Shown piece after piece: positions 40,610-50,787 of a stretch of DNA of 64,000 nucleotides; positions within the stretch are counted from its first letter, which is position 1, and every line of letters starts with the position of its first letter. The stretch is from Pseudolactococcus raffinolactis NBRC 100932 (GTDB lineage Bacteria; Bacillota; Bacilli; Lactobacillales; Streptococcaceae). The stretch covers positions 1 to 64,000 of the forward strand of contig NZ_BCVN01000008.1 of the NCBI RefSeq assembly GCF_001591765.1, given 5' to 3'. The translations under genes and the position numbers were made by a program. The notes below the pieces were generated by a model. It made no database searches. It was not told the origin of the DNA and saw nothing but the letters and a program-made list of their open reading frames with translations.

Positions 40610-41338
40610 TTAAAAATTAGTAAATTGATTATAACTCACTTCAAAAGCTTTTTTAACATCTTTTTTAGCGGTGTCAAATGGGAATTCCTTGACATAATCC
40701 GCAAAGACAATAATCCGATTTACGGCTTCAATATCATCACAGGTAACAAGCGTCAATTCTTTCTTACCGGGATGATCATCAATCACTTCGACGTGATCAG
40801 GTGTCATGACTTGGACATCACGAATTTTGTATTGATAAATTTTTTCCTTATCCGTGATGTAAATGACCATGTCTTTTTTGGCGCGCTCAAGTGGTGTGAA
40901 AAGCAATTGTGGTGCACCTGTCACACCGCTAACATGATGACTGGCTAAGGCGTAATTACCTTGACCCATGACAGCATCTTCTTTTAGTGTTCCAGCCCCG
41001 TACATGAGTTCAACGTTGCCAATACCTCGAAAAATTGGTAGGTTAATTCCTAAATCAGGGATGGCAATACCCCCAATGACTGGCAGTTTTTGCGCATTTA
41101 ACTGATTTTTCATGACATCTTCAAATGAAATGGGATTAACTTTTGAAAAATCAAAGTCACCAATTCCTTTTTGATTGTTTTTCTTCAACGTATTTTTATC
41201 AATCTTGGTCACTTGATACTTATTGGCATTCCATGCCATGAGCATGTTTCGGAAGCCTTTATTAAAAATCAGTAATAAACCAAGCATTAAGAGCAAGACC
41301 AGAAAAATGTTCACTAACCAACGTCTTACTTTTTTCAT
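40610..41338 (-). CDS. srtA: class A sortase
   Basis: It attaches LPXTG proteins to peptidoglycan. A membrane anchor (about residues 6-26) is followed by the sortase barrel with catalytic His in ALASHHV, Cys in LTLVTCDD and Arg in AVNRIIVFADY. The 242 residues are usual. The start is the ATG at 41338, seven bases after GAGGAG; a GTG 15 bases upstream would overlap that site. It lies 19 bases after apbE in the gyrA operon. No LPXTG substrate is encoded in this window. Confidence 0.95.
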   Translation of the reverse strand: MKKVRRWLVNIFLVLLLMLGLLLIFNKGFRNMLMAWNANKYQVTKIDKNTLKKNNQKGIGDFDFSKVNPISFEDVMKNQLNAQKLPVIGGIAIPDLGINLPIFRGIGNVELMYGAGTLKEDAVMGQGNYALASHHVSGVTGAPQLLFTPLERAKKDMVIYITDKEKIYQYKIRDVQVMTPDHVEVIDDHPGKKELTLVTCDDIEAVNRIIVFADYVKEFPFDTAKKDVKKAFEVSYNQFTNF

Positions 41339-41357
41339 TAGGATACTCCTCACTGCA

Positions 41358-42431
41358 TTATTTTAAATCTGCGATATTGCCAAGCTGATACTCAGATTTT
41401 TTATCAATCTCAAAGCGGTCTTTCAGATTTTTGCTGACATAGACCTTATTATCTTTATCGACAAAAATCGCTTCAATATCTTTGTGCTGCGCCACAAATT
41501 CATACCCTTTTTTAGTCCCTAGAGCAAAAATGGTTGTTGAGAGCGCATCACCGTCCACCCCTTTTTTACTGACAATGGTCACACTTTGGATGTCATTGTC
41601 AAAAGGATAGCCTGTTTTGGGATCCAATAGATGGGGATAGATCTTACCATCCACTTCTAAGAATCTTTCGTAAATACCTGAAGTTGACACAGATTCGTCT
41701 TGCGCATCTAAGAGACCAACTTGTGCAGATACCGCTTTATTAGGGTCTTTAATACCGATCGTCCATGGCTCCTCAGCGCCCCGATGCGAGTGACCAATCA
41801 GGGACAGACTTGAAGAACCTAGGTCTACAATCGCAGTTGTGACACCATGATCTTTCAGATAATCCGTCATCCGATCTGAGACGTAGCCTTTGGTAATCGC
41901 CCCCAAATCAATCTTGGCACCTTTTTTGGTGATATAAACTGTTTGCTTTTGATCATCAAATTCAATTAAGCGATAAGAAACTAAAGGCAAGGCTTGATCG
42001 ATTTCAGCCTGACTGGGTTTTCTAGCATCGTCAAATCCAATGTGCCAGAGGCTACTAATAGCACCGATCATCATATCAAACCCTGTTTGTTTATCAGAAT
42101 AGTCATAGGCATCTTTCAGTAGCTTGTAGACAGCTTTTGAAACTTTGACAGGTTTGATGCCGGCTTGATCATTTATCTCATCTAATTCACTGCCAGATTG
42201 ATTGACTGAGATTTTCTTATCGTAGTCTTTGGCAATGGCAAGAGCTGCGGCAACATCTTTTTCATGGCCTTTATCGTAGGAGGTAATTTTGACATAGGTA
42301 CCCATGGTAAAAGCTTCTTTGACATAGGGTTTTGTCCGCAAGTCACGCTTTGGCGTGCCACACGCTACTAAGACTAGGCTAAGTCCTAAAAGCATGGTTA
42401 CTAAGCCTAGGCTTTTTTTAAACTTCTTCAC
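41358..42431 (-). CDS. apbE: FAD:protein FMN transferase (ApbE), lipoprotein
   Basis: It covalently attaches FMN to threonine or serine of target proteins outside the membrane. A lipoprotein signal peptide ends at LSLVLVAC with the lipobox cysteine at residue 24, so it is an LspA substrate. The ApbE domain shows [23 protein letters not shown] and [13 protein letters not shown]. The 357 residues are normal. It overlaps the gyrA end by 14 bases and separates gyrA from srtA. The flavinylated target is not in the window; extracellular electron transfer proteins are one candidate class. Confidence 0.93.
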   Translation of the reverse strand: MKKFKKSLGLVTMLLGLSLVLVACGTPKRDLRTKPYVKEAFTMGTYVKITSYDKGHEKDVAAALAIAKDYDKKISVNQSGSELDEINDQAGIKPVKVSKAVYKLLKDAYDYSDKQTGFDMMIGAISSLWHIGFDDARKPSQAEIDQALPLVSYRLIEFDDQKQTVYITKKGAKIDLGAITKGYVSDRMTDYLKDHGVTTAIVDLGSSSLSLIGHSHRGAEEPWTIGIKDPNKAVSAQVGLLDAQDESVSTSGIYERFLEVDGKIYPHLLDPKTGYPFDNDIQSVTIVSKKGVDGDALSTTIFALGTKKGYEFVAQHKDIEAIFVDKDNKVYVSKNLKDRFEIDKKSEYQLGNIADLK

Positions 42432-44895
42432 TTGTCACTTCCTCAGCACCATTTTCAGGCGTATCTGTTAGCTCAGCTTCACGCTCAACTAAAGCGAAGG
42501 TGACGATGTGGGCTTCTTTATCCAGACGCATCACTTTCACGCCTTGGGCGCTACGGCCGGTTTGGGAGATGTTGTCGACGTTGGTCCGGATGATGACGCC
42601 TGTATCCGTGATCAGCATGAGGTCTTCATCGCCATTAACGGTCACGAGGCCGGCTAATTTACCAGTCCGCTCGGTCACATTCATGACTTTGATCCCTTTA
42701 CCGCCACGGCCTTTGGTTGGATACTGTTCAGCGCTTGTTCGTTTACCGAGACCATTTTCACTGACAACAAGAACTTCCTGACTGTCATTGATAGTACTTG
42801 AGCCGACGACAAAGTCACCTTCACGGAGGTTAACCCCTTTAACACCTGTCGCTGCACGACCCATGTCACGGAGGATATTTTCTTTGAAGCGAACAGAGTA
42901 ACCATCATGTGTTCCGATGATCAATTCTTCCTGACCTGTTGTGAGTAAGACATTGACTAACTCGTCATCTTCACGCAGGTTGAGGGCTTTTAGACCATTG
43001 GTTCTGATGTTGGCAAATTGATTGGCGCTGGTCCGTTTAATAATCCCACGTAGGGTTGTGAAAAGGAGGAAGCGCTCTTGGTCAGATTTTTCAACATTGA
43101 TGACTGTTTGGATTGATTCGCCTTCATCCAGTTTAAGCAGATTGACGATCGGCAAACCTTTGGCCTGACGACCATACTCTGGAATTTCGTAGGCTTTCAT
43201 CCGATAGACACGGCCACGATTGGTGAAGAATAGGAGATGGTCATGTGTTGAGGTTGACACCATGTGTTTGATGAAATCTTCATCTGACACACCAGATCCT
43301 TGTACACCACGGCCACCACGGTTTTGCGCACGGAATTCATCTTGGTTGAGACGTTTGATATAACCTTTATTTGACAAGGTAATCAAAACATCTTCTTCTT
43401 CGATTAGGTCTTCGTCTTCTACACTGAGAACTTCACCAACGAGCAGTTCTGTCCGGCGAGGATCCGCGAATTTACGCTTGATCTCTTCCATTTCCTCCGT
43501 GATAATGGCAACAACACGCTCAGGTTTCGCAAGAATATCAATCAAATCTGCGATCAAGGCCAATAAGTCATCATATTCTTTTTGAATCTTGTCGCGTTCC
43601 AAACCAGTCAAACGACGCAGACGCATGTCTAAAATGGCCTGTGATTGACGTTCTGATAATTCAAAACGTGACATCAATTCGGCTTGCGCGATAGCATCTG
43701 TTTCAGATCCACGAATAATTTTGATGATTTCATCAATATTATCCAGGGCAATCAACAAGCCTTCTAAAATATGGGCACGCGCTTCAGCTTTTTCTTTATC
43801 AAACTGTGTCCGACGTGTAATCACTTCTTTTTGATGCGCGATGTAATGCGTCAGGATTTCTTTAACTGATAAAATTTTCGGCGCGCCATCAACGATTGCC
43901 AGCATATTAAAGCTGAAGTTGGTCTGAACGCTAGTTAATTTGTAAAGGTTATTCAGGATAACATTGGCAGACGCATCACGGCGAACTTCGATAATGAAAC
44001 GGACGCCATCACGGTTAGACTCATCACGGACTGCTGTAATGCCCTCAATACGTTTTTCTTGCGCCAAGCGTACAATATGCTCATGCAATTTCGCCTTGTT
44101 AACCATATACGGAAACTCGGTAATGACGATGCGTTCTTTACCAGATTTTGTGATTTCAATCTCTGATTTGGCACGCAAGGTAATGCTACCTTTCCCTGTT
44201 TCATAGGCGCGATGAATCCCACTACGTCCCATGACAAGGGCACCTGTTGGAAAGTCAGGACCAGGCAAAACTTCCATGATATCACGTGTTGTCGCCTCAG
44301 TATTGGCCATGAGGAGTTTGACGGCATCAATCGTTTCACCAAGATTATGTGGTGGAATATTGGTCGCCATCCCGACAGCAATCCCTGTCGTCCCATTAAC
44401 CAAAAGGTTAGGGAAACGTGCAGGAAGTACAACAGGTTCACGTTCTGTACCATCATAGTTATCGATAAAATCGACTGTTTTTTTGTTAATATCGCGCAAC
44501 ATTTCAAGCGCAATCTTGCTCATCCGTGCTTCGGTATAACGCATGGCAGCGGCGCCGTCACCGTCCATAGAACCGAAGTTACCATGACCGTCAACGAGCA
44601 TGTGGCGGTAACTCCACCATTGTGCCATCCGAACCATAGATTCATAAATGGCCGAATCACCATGTGGGTGATATTTACCCATAACATCACCGGTAATACG
44701 GGCAGATTTTTTATGTGCTTTATCAGGTGTCACACCCAGCTCATTCATACCATAAAGAATACGGCGATGTACCGGTTTTAGACCGTCACGTACATCGGGT
44801 AAGGCCCGTGCCACGATGACACTCATGGCATAGTCGATGAAACTCGTCTTCATTTCACTCGCCAGATTGACACTGACTAAATTTTTGTCTTGCAT
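42418..44895 (-). CDS. gyrA: DNA gyrase subunit A
   Basis: With GyrB it introduces negative supercoils. The active tyrosine is Tyr120 in MRYTEAR; the quinolone region reads [12 protein letters not shown] with Ser81 and Glu85, as in susceptible streptococci. The C-terminal pinwheel includes the GyrA box-like [10 protein letters not shown], which separates it from ParC. The ATG at 44895 has AAAGG upstream and gives 825 residues; a TTG 18 bases earlier overlaps that site. The promoter at 44936 leaves a leader of about 35 bases. It heads gyrA-apbE-srtA. Confidence 0.97.
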   Translation of the reverse strand: MQDKNLVSVNLASEMKTSFIDYAMSVIVARALPDVRDGLKPVHRRILYGMNELGVTPDKAHKKSARITGDVMGKYHPHGDSAIYESMVRMAQWWSYRHMLVDGHGNFGSMDGDGAAAMRYTEARMSKIALEMLRDINKKTVDFIDNYDGTEREPVVLPARFPNLLVNGTTGIAVGMATNIPPHNLGETIDAVKLLMANTEATTRDIMEVLPGPDFPTGALVMGRSGIHRAYETGKGSITLRAKSEIEITKSGKERIVITEFPYMVNKAKLHEHIVRLAQEKRIEGITAVRDESNRDGVRFIIEVRRDASANVILNNLYKLTSVQTNFSFNMLAIVDGAPKILSVKEILTHYIAHQKEVITRRTQFDKEKAEARAHILEGLLIALDNIDEIIKIIRGSETDAIAQAELMSRFELSERQSQAILDMRLRRLTGLERDKIQKEYDDLLALIADLIDILAKPERVVAIITEEMEEIKRKFADPRRTELLVGEVLSVEDEDLIEEEDVLITLSNKGYIKRLNQDEFRAQNRGGRGVQGSGVSDEDFIKHMVSTSTHDHLLFFTNRGRVYRMKAYEIPEYGRQAKGLPIVNLLKLDEGESIQTVINVEKSDQERFLLFTTLRGIIKRTSANQFANIRTNGLKALNLREDDELVNVLLTTGQEELIIGTHDGYSVRFKENILRDMGRAATGVKGVNLREGDFVVGSSTINDSQEVLVVSENGLGKRTSAEQYPTKGRGGKGIKVMNVTERTGKLAGLVTVNGDEDLMLITDTGVIIRTNVDNISQTGRSAQGVKVMRLDKEAHIVTFALVEREAELTDTPENGAEEVTSEEV

Positions 44896-44935
44896 TGATA
44901 TACAGCCTTTCAAATACTAATCACGTATTGCCACC

Positions 44936-44944
44936 ATTATACCA
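44936..44944 (-). promoter_or_regulatory. gyrA promoter, extended -10
   Basis: TGGTATAAT with its hexamer at 44936-44941, preceded by T7. It follows the argB terminator after a short spacer. The -35 is weak. The gyrase promoter region is AT-rich as expected for supercoiling-sensitive promoters, which is only an inference. Confidence 0.6.
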
Positions 44945-44954
44945 AAAAAATAGG

Positions 44955-44978
44955 AAAAAAGCTAGGCAGAACCTAGCT
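44955..44978 (-). terminator. terminator after argB
   Basis: AGCTAGG and CCTAGCT form a perfect seven-base stem with a five-base loop, followed by six T on the minus strand, about 70 bases beyond the argB stop. Confidence 0.85.
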
Positions 44979-45050
44979 TCACAGTCTGTTGATGGCTTTT
45001 GAAAAAGCAAATTTTTGCGCCCTTGTCAAGTCCTCGGATTCGTTCCTGAC

Positions 45051-45929
45051 TTAAAGCGTTAATTGGTCATATTTCGTTAAATCTAGATCATCTTTTTTGA
45101 TCAAAGTTCCAAAACCTTCACTCGTAAACAATTCAAAAATCAGTGAATTTTTCAAGCAACCATCGAGTAAAACCGCTTCATTTAAGCCATTTTGCATGGC
45201 ATATTTGATGGCTTCCAGTTTTGGAATCATACCACCGGAAATCTTACCGGCCGCAATCAAGTGATCAATTTCTGACAGCGTCGTTTCGGGTAAAAATGAG
45301 GCTTCATCTGGAAAATTCGAATACAAACCACGAACATCTGATAAAAGAATAAAGCGTTCAGCCTGCAATTCTCCTGCAATTCGGCTAGCTGCGGTATCGG
45401 CATTGACATTATATATCTCGCCCGCCGCATCAACACCCGCAGTCGCAATGACAGGAATAGCCGAGGTCTTCGCAATCCGTTCAATGATTTCAGTATTAAT
45501 CTTGGTGATCTTCCCAACGTAACCCAAATCTTCAGACAGTTGCTCGACTTCGATCATCCGCCCATCAATGCCAGAGATGCCAATCGCTTCGCCCCCTAGT
45601 CGTTGAATATCCCGAACCAGACTTTTATTCACCATGCCCGACAGGGCCGTCAGTGCAAGCTCAGCGGTCTCCTCGTCGGTATAGCGCAAACCGTTGATGA
45701 ACTTCGATTCTTTGCCGTACTTATCAAGTAATTCATTAATGGCAGGCCCGCCACCATGCACGAGGACGACATTGATCCCCAACGTCTTTAAGAGCAAAAT
45801 ATCACTCAGGACTGACTTTTTGATGACATCGTCCGTCATGGCGTTGCCACCGTATTTGATAACGACCGTCTGCCCCTGATACTTGAGCATGAAAGGCAGC
45901 GCCGCCGTCAGCGTTTCGGGTACATTCAT
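45051..45929 (-). CDS. argB: acetylglutamate kinase
   Basis: It phosphorylates N-acetylglutamate, the second committed step of arginine synthesis. The amino-acid kinase fold shows VIKYGGNAM, VLVHGGGPAINE, NVNADTAASRIAG and KISGGMIPKLEA. The 292 residues are normal. It is the last gene of argC-J-D-B in this window, overlapping argD by four bases; argF is not present downstream. Confidence 0.96.
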   Translation of the reverse strand: MNVPETLTAALPFMLKYQGQTVVIKYGGNAMTDDVIKKSVLSDILLLKTLGINVVLVHGGGPAINELLDKYGKESKFINGLRYTDEETAELALTALSGMVNKSLVRDIQRLGGEAIGISGIDGRMIEVEQLSEDLGYVGKITKINTEIIERIAKTSAIPVIATAGVDAAGEIYNVNADTAASRIAGELQAERFILLSDVRGLYSNFPDEASFLPETTLSEIDHLIAAGKISGGMIPKLEAIKYAMQNGLNEAVLLDGCLKNSLIFELFTSEGFGTLIKKDDLDLTKYDQLTL

Positions 45930-47062
45930 AAAATCCCCTCCAATATCGCCACGCCGTCCGCCAACTGCGCTTTTGTCATGACCAATGGTGGCAGCAGTCT
46001 AACAACGTCTTTACCTGCGGACAAGACTAGGAGACCTTGCGCTCTGGCTTCTGACAAGACCGCTTGCAACTGAGTACCGTCAGTGAGTTGAATACCGACC
46101 ATAAGTCCAAGATTTCTGATGGCTTTAACAGTTGGTTTGCTTGCTAATTTTTCCTTGAGCTGTGCTTTGAGAAAGTCTGCTTTATCAGCCACTTCAGCTA
46201 AAAACCCATCGGAAGTCAGTTCAGTCAAGACAGCCTTAGCACTTGCCATGGCTAAAGGATTCCCGCCAAAAGTCGAGCCGTGTTTTCCGGCACTAAAACA
46301 GTCAGCGTAGCAATTTTTAGCCAACATGGCGCCAACTGGCAAACCATTGCCTAAGCCTTTAGCCGTCGTGAAGATATCCGGTTGCAGTCCGAAATGTTCA
46401 AAGGCAAATAATTTACCCGTCCGACCATTGCCAGTTTGAACTTCATCCACGATGAGCAGAACTCCCTGTTCTTGACAGCTTTTGAGTGCTGCCGCAAATT
46501 CTGCTGTGAGTGGGGTCACGCCTCCTTCACCTTGGACGATTTCAAAAAGAATGGCACCCGTTTGAGGGGTGACAGAGGCTTTAAGACTGTCGACATCGTT
46601 ATAGATGGCTTTTGAGAAGCCTGATACCATGGGCGAGAAGCCGTTTTGGATTTTGTCCTGCATGGTGGCTGACATGGCGCCGAAAGTCCGACCGTGAAAG
46701 CCGTCTTCGAAGGCCAAGATTTCTTTGCCTGGTCTGATCAAACGGGCTAGCTTTAGTGCTGCTTCATTGGCTTCTGCGCCAGAGTTTGCGAAGAATGCCT
46801 TGTAGTGGTCAGCATGGTCTAGTAAATCCGCAACTTCTTCCTGCAAAGGATTGTTGTAGAGGTTAGAGAGATGGGCGAGGGCATCCACTTGTGTTTTTAC
46901 AGCAGCTTTGCCCACTTCAAAAGAATAGCCTAGGTTCATCACGCCAATGCCACTCGTGAAATCTAAGTGTTTTTTGCCAGTCTCATCAAATAGATAAACG
47001 CCTTCGCCATGCGTAAAGGTCATGGGAATTCTAGTCCCGTAATTTTGGAGTAAATGTGTCAT
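45926..47062 (-). CDS. argD: acetylornithine aminotransferase
   Basis: This PLP enzyme makes N2-acetylornithine from the semialdehyde. It has FANSGAEANEAALKLAR, LIVDEVQTGNGRTG and the PLP lysine in TTAKGLGNGLPVGAML. The 378 residues are normal for class III aminotransferases of this pathway. It starts 15 bases after argJ. Confidence 0.96.
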   Translation of the reverse strand: MTHLLQNYGTRIPMTFTHGEGVYLFDETGKKHLDFTSGIGVMNLGYSFEVGKAAVKTQVDALAHLSNLYNNPLQEEVADLLDHADHYKAFFANSGAEANEAALKLARLIRPGKEILAFEDGFHGRTFGAMSATMQDKIQNGFSPMVSGFSKAIYNDVDSLKASVTPQTGAILFEIVQGEGGVTPLTAEFAAALKSCQEQGVLLIVDEVQTGNGRTGKLFAFEHFGLQPDIFTTAKGLGNGLPVGAMLAKNCYADCFSAGKHGSTFGGNPLAMASAKAVLTELTSDGFLAEVADKADFLKAQLKEKLASKPTVKAIRNLGLMVGIQLTDGTQLQAVLSEARAQGLLVLSAGKDVVRLLPPLVMTKAQLADGVAILEGIL

Positions 47063-47076
47063 AGACTTTTTCTTTC

Positions 47077-48276
47077 TTAAGAATGGTAGAGGGCATTGAT
47101 TTCAACATATTTATAAGTTAAATCACAGCCCCAAGCTGTTCCGGATTGAGTGCCGTTGTTAAGCTCAGCATCAATGACAACTATCTTTTCTTTGAGTTTT
47201 TCAGAGAGCTCTGCTTGGTCAAAATCAACAGGTGTTGAATGAAGTAAGACCAAATCACCTTGAATTTCTAACTCAATATCTGGGACATCAAAGGCTGCGA
47301 CTTGCCCAATCGCTGAAATCACGCGCCCCCAGTTAGGATCAGCACCAAAAATCGCTGTTTTAACAAGGCTAGAGCCCACGATCTGTTTAGCAATCAGACG
47401 TGCTGATAACTCATCTGGCGCTCCAGTAACATTGACTTCAATGAGTTTGGTTGCCCCTTCGCCATCTGCTGCGATTTTTTTCGCCAAGTCTTGACAGACA
47501 ATAGCTAGAACAGTTTTGAAAGCTTGGTAATCTTCGGTATCGACTAGGATTTCAGCATTGTCAGCTTGACCATTTGCCATGACGAGCACTGTATCATTGG
47601 TAGAAGTATCGCCGTCTACCGTGATTTGGTTGAAAGTCGTCTCAATTATTTCTGACAGCATGTTTTGCAGCAAAGGTTGGGCGATTTTGGCATCGGTTGT
47701 GATGAAGCCAAGCATGGTCGCCATATTGGGATGAATCATGCCTGAGCCCTTGCAGACACCTGCAACCGTGACCGTTTTGCCTGCAATCTCAACTTCATAA
47801 GTCACTTCTTTTGTGACCAGATCCGTTGTCAAAATAGCTTCAGCGAAACCGTTGGTATGACCATTTTCAGCAGATAGTTTAGAAATGCCCAGCGCGATTT
47901 TATCCATGGGAAGTTGTTTGCCGATAACACCCGTCGAGCAAACCGCGATGTGACTTGGGTTGAGGTCAAATTTTTCTGCCAACAAACGCTGCGTCTTTTT
48001 GGCGTTTGTAATCCCCTCGTCTCCTGTCACGGCATTGGCAATGGCTGAGTTGACAATGATGGCTTGTGCCACACCACCTGCGACCACTGCTTTATCCAGA
48101 TCAATCGGCGCTGCAGCGACTTTGTTTGTCGTGAAGACCCCTGCGACTGCTGCGGGAACGTCTGAAAGGATGAGTCCTAAGTCCAACTTTTGGAATTTAA
48201 GCTCCGCATGTGTGGCATCTGCCGTGAACCCCTTAGGTGAGGCGATATTTCCTTTGATTGCTTTAAATTTTGTCAT
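47077..48276 (-). CDS. argJ: bifunctional ornithine acetyltransferase/N-acetylglutamate synthase
   Basis: It recycles the acetyl group from acetylornithine to glutamate. The autocleavage site lies in KGSGMIHPNMATMLGF, where the threonine becomes the N-terminus of the beta chain. The ATG at 48276 (MTKFKAIKGNIASPKGF) follows the argC stop by one base and gives 399 residues; an earlier in-frame start at 48318 would sit within argC. No ribosome site is visible, so translation is likely coupled to argC. Whether it also makes acetylglutamate from acetyl-CoA cannot be read by eye. Confidence 0.95.
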   Translation of the reverse strand: MTKFKAIKGNIASPKGFTADATHAELKFQKLDLGLILSDVPAAVAGVFTTNKVAAAPIDLDKAVVAGGVAQAIIVNSAIANAVTGDEGITNAKKTQRLLAEKFDLNPSHIAVCSTGVIGKQLPMDKIALGISKLSAENGHTNGFAEAILTTDLVTKEVTYEVEIAGKTVTVAGVCKGSGMIHPNMATMLGFITTDAKIAQPLLQNMLSEIIETTFNQITVDGDTSTNDTVLVMANGQADNAEILVDTEDYQAFKTVLAIVCQDLAKKIAADGEGATKLIEVNVTGAPDELSARLIAKQIVGSSLVKTAIFGADPNWGRVISAIGQVAAFDVPDIELEIQGDLVLLHSTPVDFDQAELSEKLKEKIVVIDAELNNGTQSGTAWGCDLTYKYVEINALYHS

Positions 48277-48277
48277 G

Positions 48278-49315
48278 TTATAAAATCGGCACGAGGTCAA
48301 GCCCAGCTTTTTCGTCAAAATCGAAAAGGTGGTTCATATTTTGAATCGCTTGCCCTGCCGCTCCTTTCACGAGATTATCAATAACGGTCACAACCGTCAA
48401 AGTATGAGTCAGTTCATTATAGCCAAGGCCAATGTCGGTAAAATTTGTGCCAACGACACTATGCAAATCAGGCAAGAGACCATCATTTAAGACTCTCACG
48501 AAGTATTTATCGTCATAAGTCTGGTGATAAGCCGCCACCACATCTGAGAAGGTGATTCCCTCTGCTAATTTGGCATAGGTTGAAACGAAAATCCCACGAT
48601 TAACCGGAATCAGAGACGTTGAAAATTGGATCGGTTTGGCATTGGTGTTCCAAGAGATTAACTTGTTAAAAATTTCTGGAATATGTTGGTGCTGATTGAG
48701 TTTGTAGAGACTGACATTTTCGTTAGCATTGACGTAATGACTGCTGTCGGTCAAGTTCTTGCCTGCACCTGACAAACCTGATTTGGCATCGATAATGACA
48801 CTGTCTAGCTGAATCAGGTTGGCCTGATAAAGCGGTGCTAGGCTTAATAACGTTGCAGTCGCATAACAGCCTGGATTAGAGACATAAGCTTGCGTCGGTC
48901 GGTCAAAATCAGCTAAGACATAATCTGCTTTTGATAATAAATTTTTATGGACGGCTGACTTTTTGTACCATTTTTCATATTGTGCCGGATTTTGTAAGCG
49001 GAAATCACCTGACAAATCGACGACTGGAAAATCTGCTGCGATGAAATCTGCTGCTAACTCTGCCGCAATCCCAGCTGGTGTCGCAAAGAAAACCAAATCT
49101 GCTGTGGTCATGATTTCATCAGATGAAAATGTTTTGATGGTCAAAGTTGCATATTTTGGAAAATTGAGCAGTTTTGGAAAAAGATCTGTTAATTTGGCGC
49201 CGATATTTGACGTGCCATAGACATTGACGATTTCAGCGTCTGGATGACTATGGAGCAGCCTCAGCAATTCTAATCCTGAGTATCCCGAGATACCAATGAT
49301 GGCTATTTTTTTCAT
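48278..49315 (-). CDS. argC: N-acetyl-gamma-glutamyl-phosphate reductase
   Basis: It reduces acetylglutamyl phosphate to the semialdehyde with NADPH. The N-terminal Rossmann part is IAIIGISGYSGLELLRLL, and the catalytic cysteine is in VSNPGCYATATL. The 345 residues match the family. AAAGGA precedes the ATG. It is the first gene of argC-J-D-B and has a promoter overlapped by ARG-box-like sites. Confidence 0.96.
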   Translation of the reverse strand: MKKIAIIGISGYSGLELLRLLHSHPDAEIVNVYGTSNIGAKLTDLFPKLLNFPKYATLTIKTFSSDEIMTTADLVFFATPAGIAAELAADFIAADFPVVDLSGDFRLQNPAQYEKWYKKSAVHKNLLSKADYVLADFDRPTQAYVSNPGCYATATLLSLAPLYQANLIQLDSVIIDAKSGLSGAGKNLTDSSHYVNANENVSLYKLNQHQHIPEIFNKLISWNTNAKPIQFSTSLIPVNRGIFVSTYAKLAEGITFSDVVAAYHQTYDDKYFVRVLNDGLLPDLHSVVGTNFTDIGLGYNELTHTLTVVTVIDNLVKGAAGQAIQNMNHLFDFDEKAGLDLVPIL

Positions 49316-49331
49316 AAGTGTTATCCTTTAA

Positions 49332-49375
49332 TTGAATATATATACAATAATAATGTATATTTTTACATTTGTCAA
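49332..49375 (-). promoter_or_regulatory. argC promoter with two ARG-box-like sites
   Basis: TTGACA (49370-49375), 17 bases, TATTAT (49347-49352) on the minus strand. TTGAATATATATACAA (49332-49347) and ATGTATATTTTTACAT (49353-49368) resemble ArgR/AhrC boxes: one fills the -35/-10 spacer, the other covers the start point. This fits arginine-dependent repression; no argR is in the window. Confidence 0.7.
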
Positions 49376-49436
49376 GTGGAATGTGGGTTATTTTGCAACT
49401 TTATGCAAGATTTTCAGGAATCCTGTCTTGGTATAC

Positions 49437-49463
49437 AAAAAAATCGCATCTCTGCGAATTTTG
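49437..49463 (-). terminator. repeat-family terminator after the 217-aa membrane protein
   Basis: On the minus strand TCGCA, loop GAGA and TGCGA pair, extended by A/T, with T7 following. The same core, CGCATCTCTGCGAATTTT on the plus strand, recurs at 51199, 52417 and, altered, at 53952. Confidence 0.75.
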
Positions 49464-49483
49464 GATAGATAGTAAAGAACTTT

Positions 49484-50137
49484 TTATAATTTATTTGCCG
49501 TTGATTTGATAAATTTGATCGCCCATAAGACATATAGCGAAAATAAAATAAGACAGATAATTTTAGAAGAAAAGCTAGAAATATAGAGTGCTTGAAAATC
49601 CTTCAAAAATCTCTGTCCCCACAAAAATACACTGAGTACGATAAAAATATAACCCCAAAGGATAATAATAGATAATCGCTTACTTTTGACAAGCAAACTG
49701 AACCAGAAAACTTTGAACAATAAAAAGACACCTGAACTCAGCAAAATAATTTCAAATAAATAGCAAACCCAAGAAATTGGTGTTGGCTCTATTCCAAACC
49801 AAGAAATATTGACTGCATAATTCCAAAATAAACCTATCAATACAGTCCAAATCGTTAAATTTCTTAAACTCTTTGTTTTCTTATCAACTTGCTTCAATAA
49901 TTTTTTGGACATCTGGATAGCACTAAGACCAAAATATGATTCAGCACCAATGCCGTCAGCTTGTGCATCCAACAAATCTAGCAAAACATCATAAGCTAAT
50001 TCAGAAACAACTTCTGAATTATAGATTGCACCATTAAGCAACAAAGTATCGTACAGACGATCAAAATATAATCGATTTTTAGGATTTAAGTTTTCTGCTA
50101 AAGCTGTAAGCTGCACGCGATATTTTTCACCAGCCAT
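49484..50137 (-). CDS. membrane protein paired with a PadR regulator
   Basis: The 217-residue protein has a soluble helical N-terminal part with LAYDVLLDLLDAQADGIGAESYFGLS, a signature resembling DUF1129/DUF1048-type proteins, then about four membrane helices (near residues 96-112, 124-146, 156-175 and 190-208). It is a paralogue of the split gene just upstream, with matching N-terminus and membrane pattern. The ATG at 50137 has AAAGG nine bases upstream. The PadR-plus-membrane-protein arrangement suggests a stress-induced membrane system, but the role is not known. Confidence 0.75.
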   Translation of the reverse strand: MAGEKYRVQLTALAENLNPKNRLYFDRLYDTLLLNGAIYNSEVVSELAYDVLLDLLDAQADGIGAESYFGLSAIQMSKKLLKQVDKKTKSLRNLTIWTVLIGLFWNYAVNISWFGIEPTPISWVCYLFEIILLSSGVFLLFKVFWFSLLVKSKRLSIIILWGYIFIVLSVFLWGQRFLKDFQALYISSFSSKIICLILFSLYVLWAIKFIKSTANKL

Positions 50138-50140
50138 CAA

Positions 50141-50787
50141 TTAATCCCTTTCTTTCAACCAAGTATATGTCAAACAACCATAAGCAACTGCTAAAACAAG
50201 TCCTATCACTTTGGATGTTAGTGCAGGTACATAGATTACTTGAAAATCTTTCAAATAAAGTTTAATAAGCACAAAAATACCAATGATGCTGCACATATAA
50301 ATGCACATTATAAAATAAGTCAACCCTTTATTCTTAAATGTTATCGTACGTAAAACTAGTCTGAAAAAGATTATTGCCGCTATCATATAAACGAAGCACC
50401 CTAACAGATAGCTAAGCCATGAGATACTAAGTGATTTTTCAGAAAACCAGTTGATACTGCCAAAATAAGTCCAAAATAGAGCAGAAATACCAAAATACCA
50501 AATAATTTTTCTGAGTTCATTTGGTGTCTCTTTTTCCATTTTTTAAGGATGTTATCCGCCATTTCATCCGGAGTCATACCAAAATATTTTATGGCATTCT
50601 CTCCATCATTCTGTGCATCTAATAGATCCAATAACAGGTTATAGGATGTTTCCAACATCGCTTCTTCTTTGTAAAGTAGAGCACCATTTAAAAAAATCGC
50701 GTCATATAAATCATTGAAATAGGTTTTATTTTCTTCAGTCAAGTTATCTTGAATGTCAGAAATTTTTTCTCTATACATCTCTTTCAT
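50141..50787 (-). pseudogene. paralogous PadR-linked membrane protein split by a frameshift at an A6 run
   Basis: The first frame (50787 to 50401) starts with GGGGAG before the ATG and carries the LLLDLLDAQNDGENAIKYFG signature, like its neighbour. At ILKK it runs into six A (50539-50544), after which the homologous membrane part lies in the -1 frame as MEKETPNELRKIIWYFG and on to a stop at 50141. One extra A, or a -1 shift, would join the two into about 215 residues, the same size as the paralogue. The membrane half also has its own ATG at 50539, so two polypeptides are possible. It could be a real frameshift, homopolymer sequencing error or slippage. Confidence 0.7.

Noticed and set aside
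43953-44513. 187-codon frame on the minus strand inside gyrA
   Set aside because: It is an out-of-frame shadow of gyrA, with no start signal and no recognisable protein pattern.
44212-44781. 190-codon open frame on the plus strand within gyrA
   Set aside because: It lies fully antisense to a well-conserved part of gyrA, lacks a ribosome site, and its composition reflects the codon pattern of the opposite strand.
50539-50544. Programmed -1 ribosomal frameshift at the A6 run
   Set aside because: The slippery heptamer would begin with T rather than A, and I see no strong downstream stem. Kept only as a possibility beside mutation or error.
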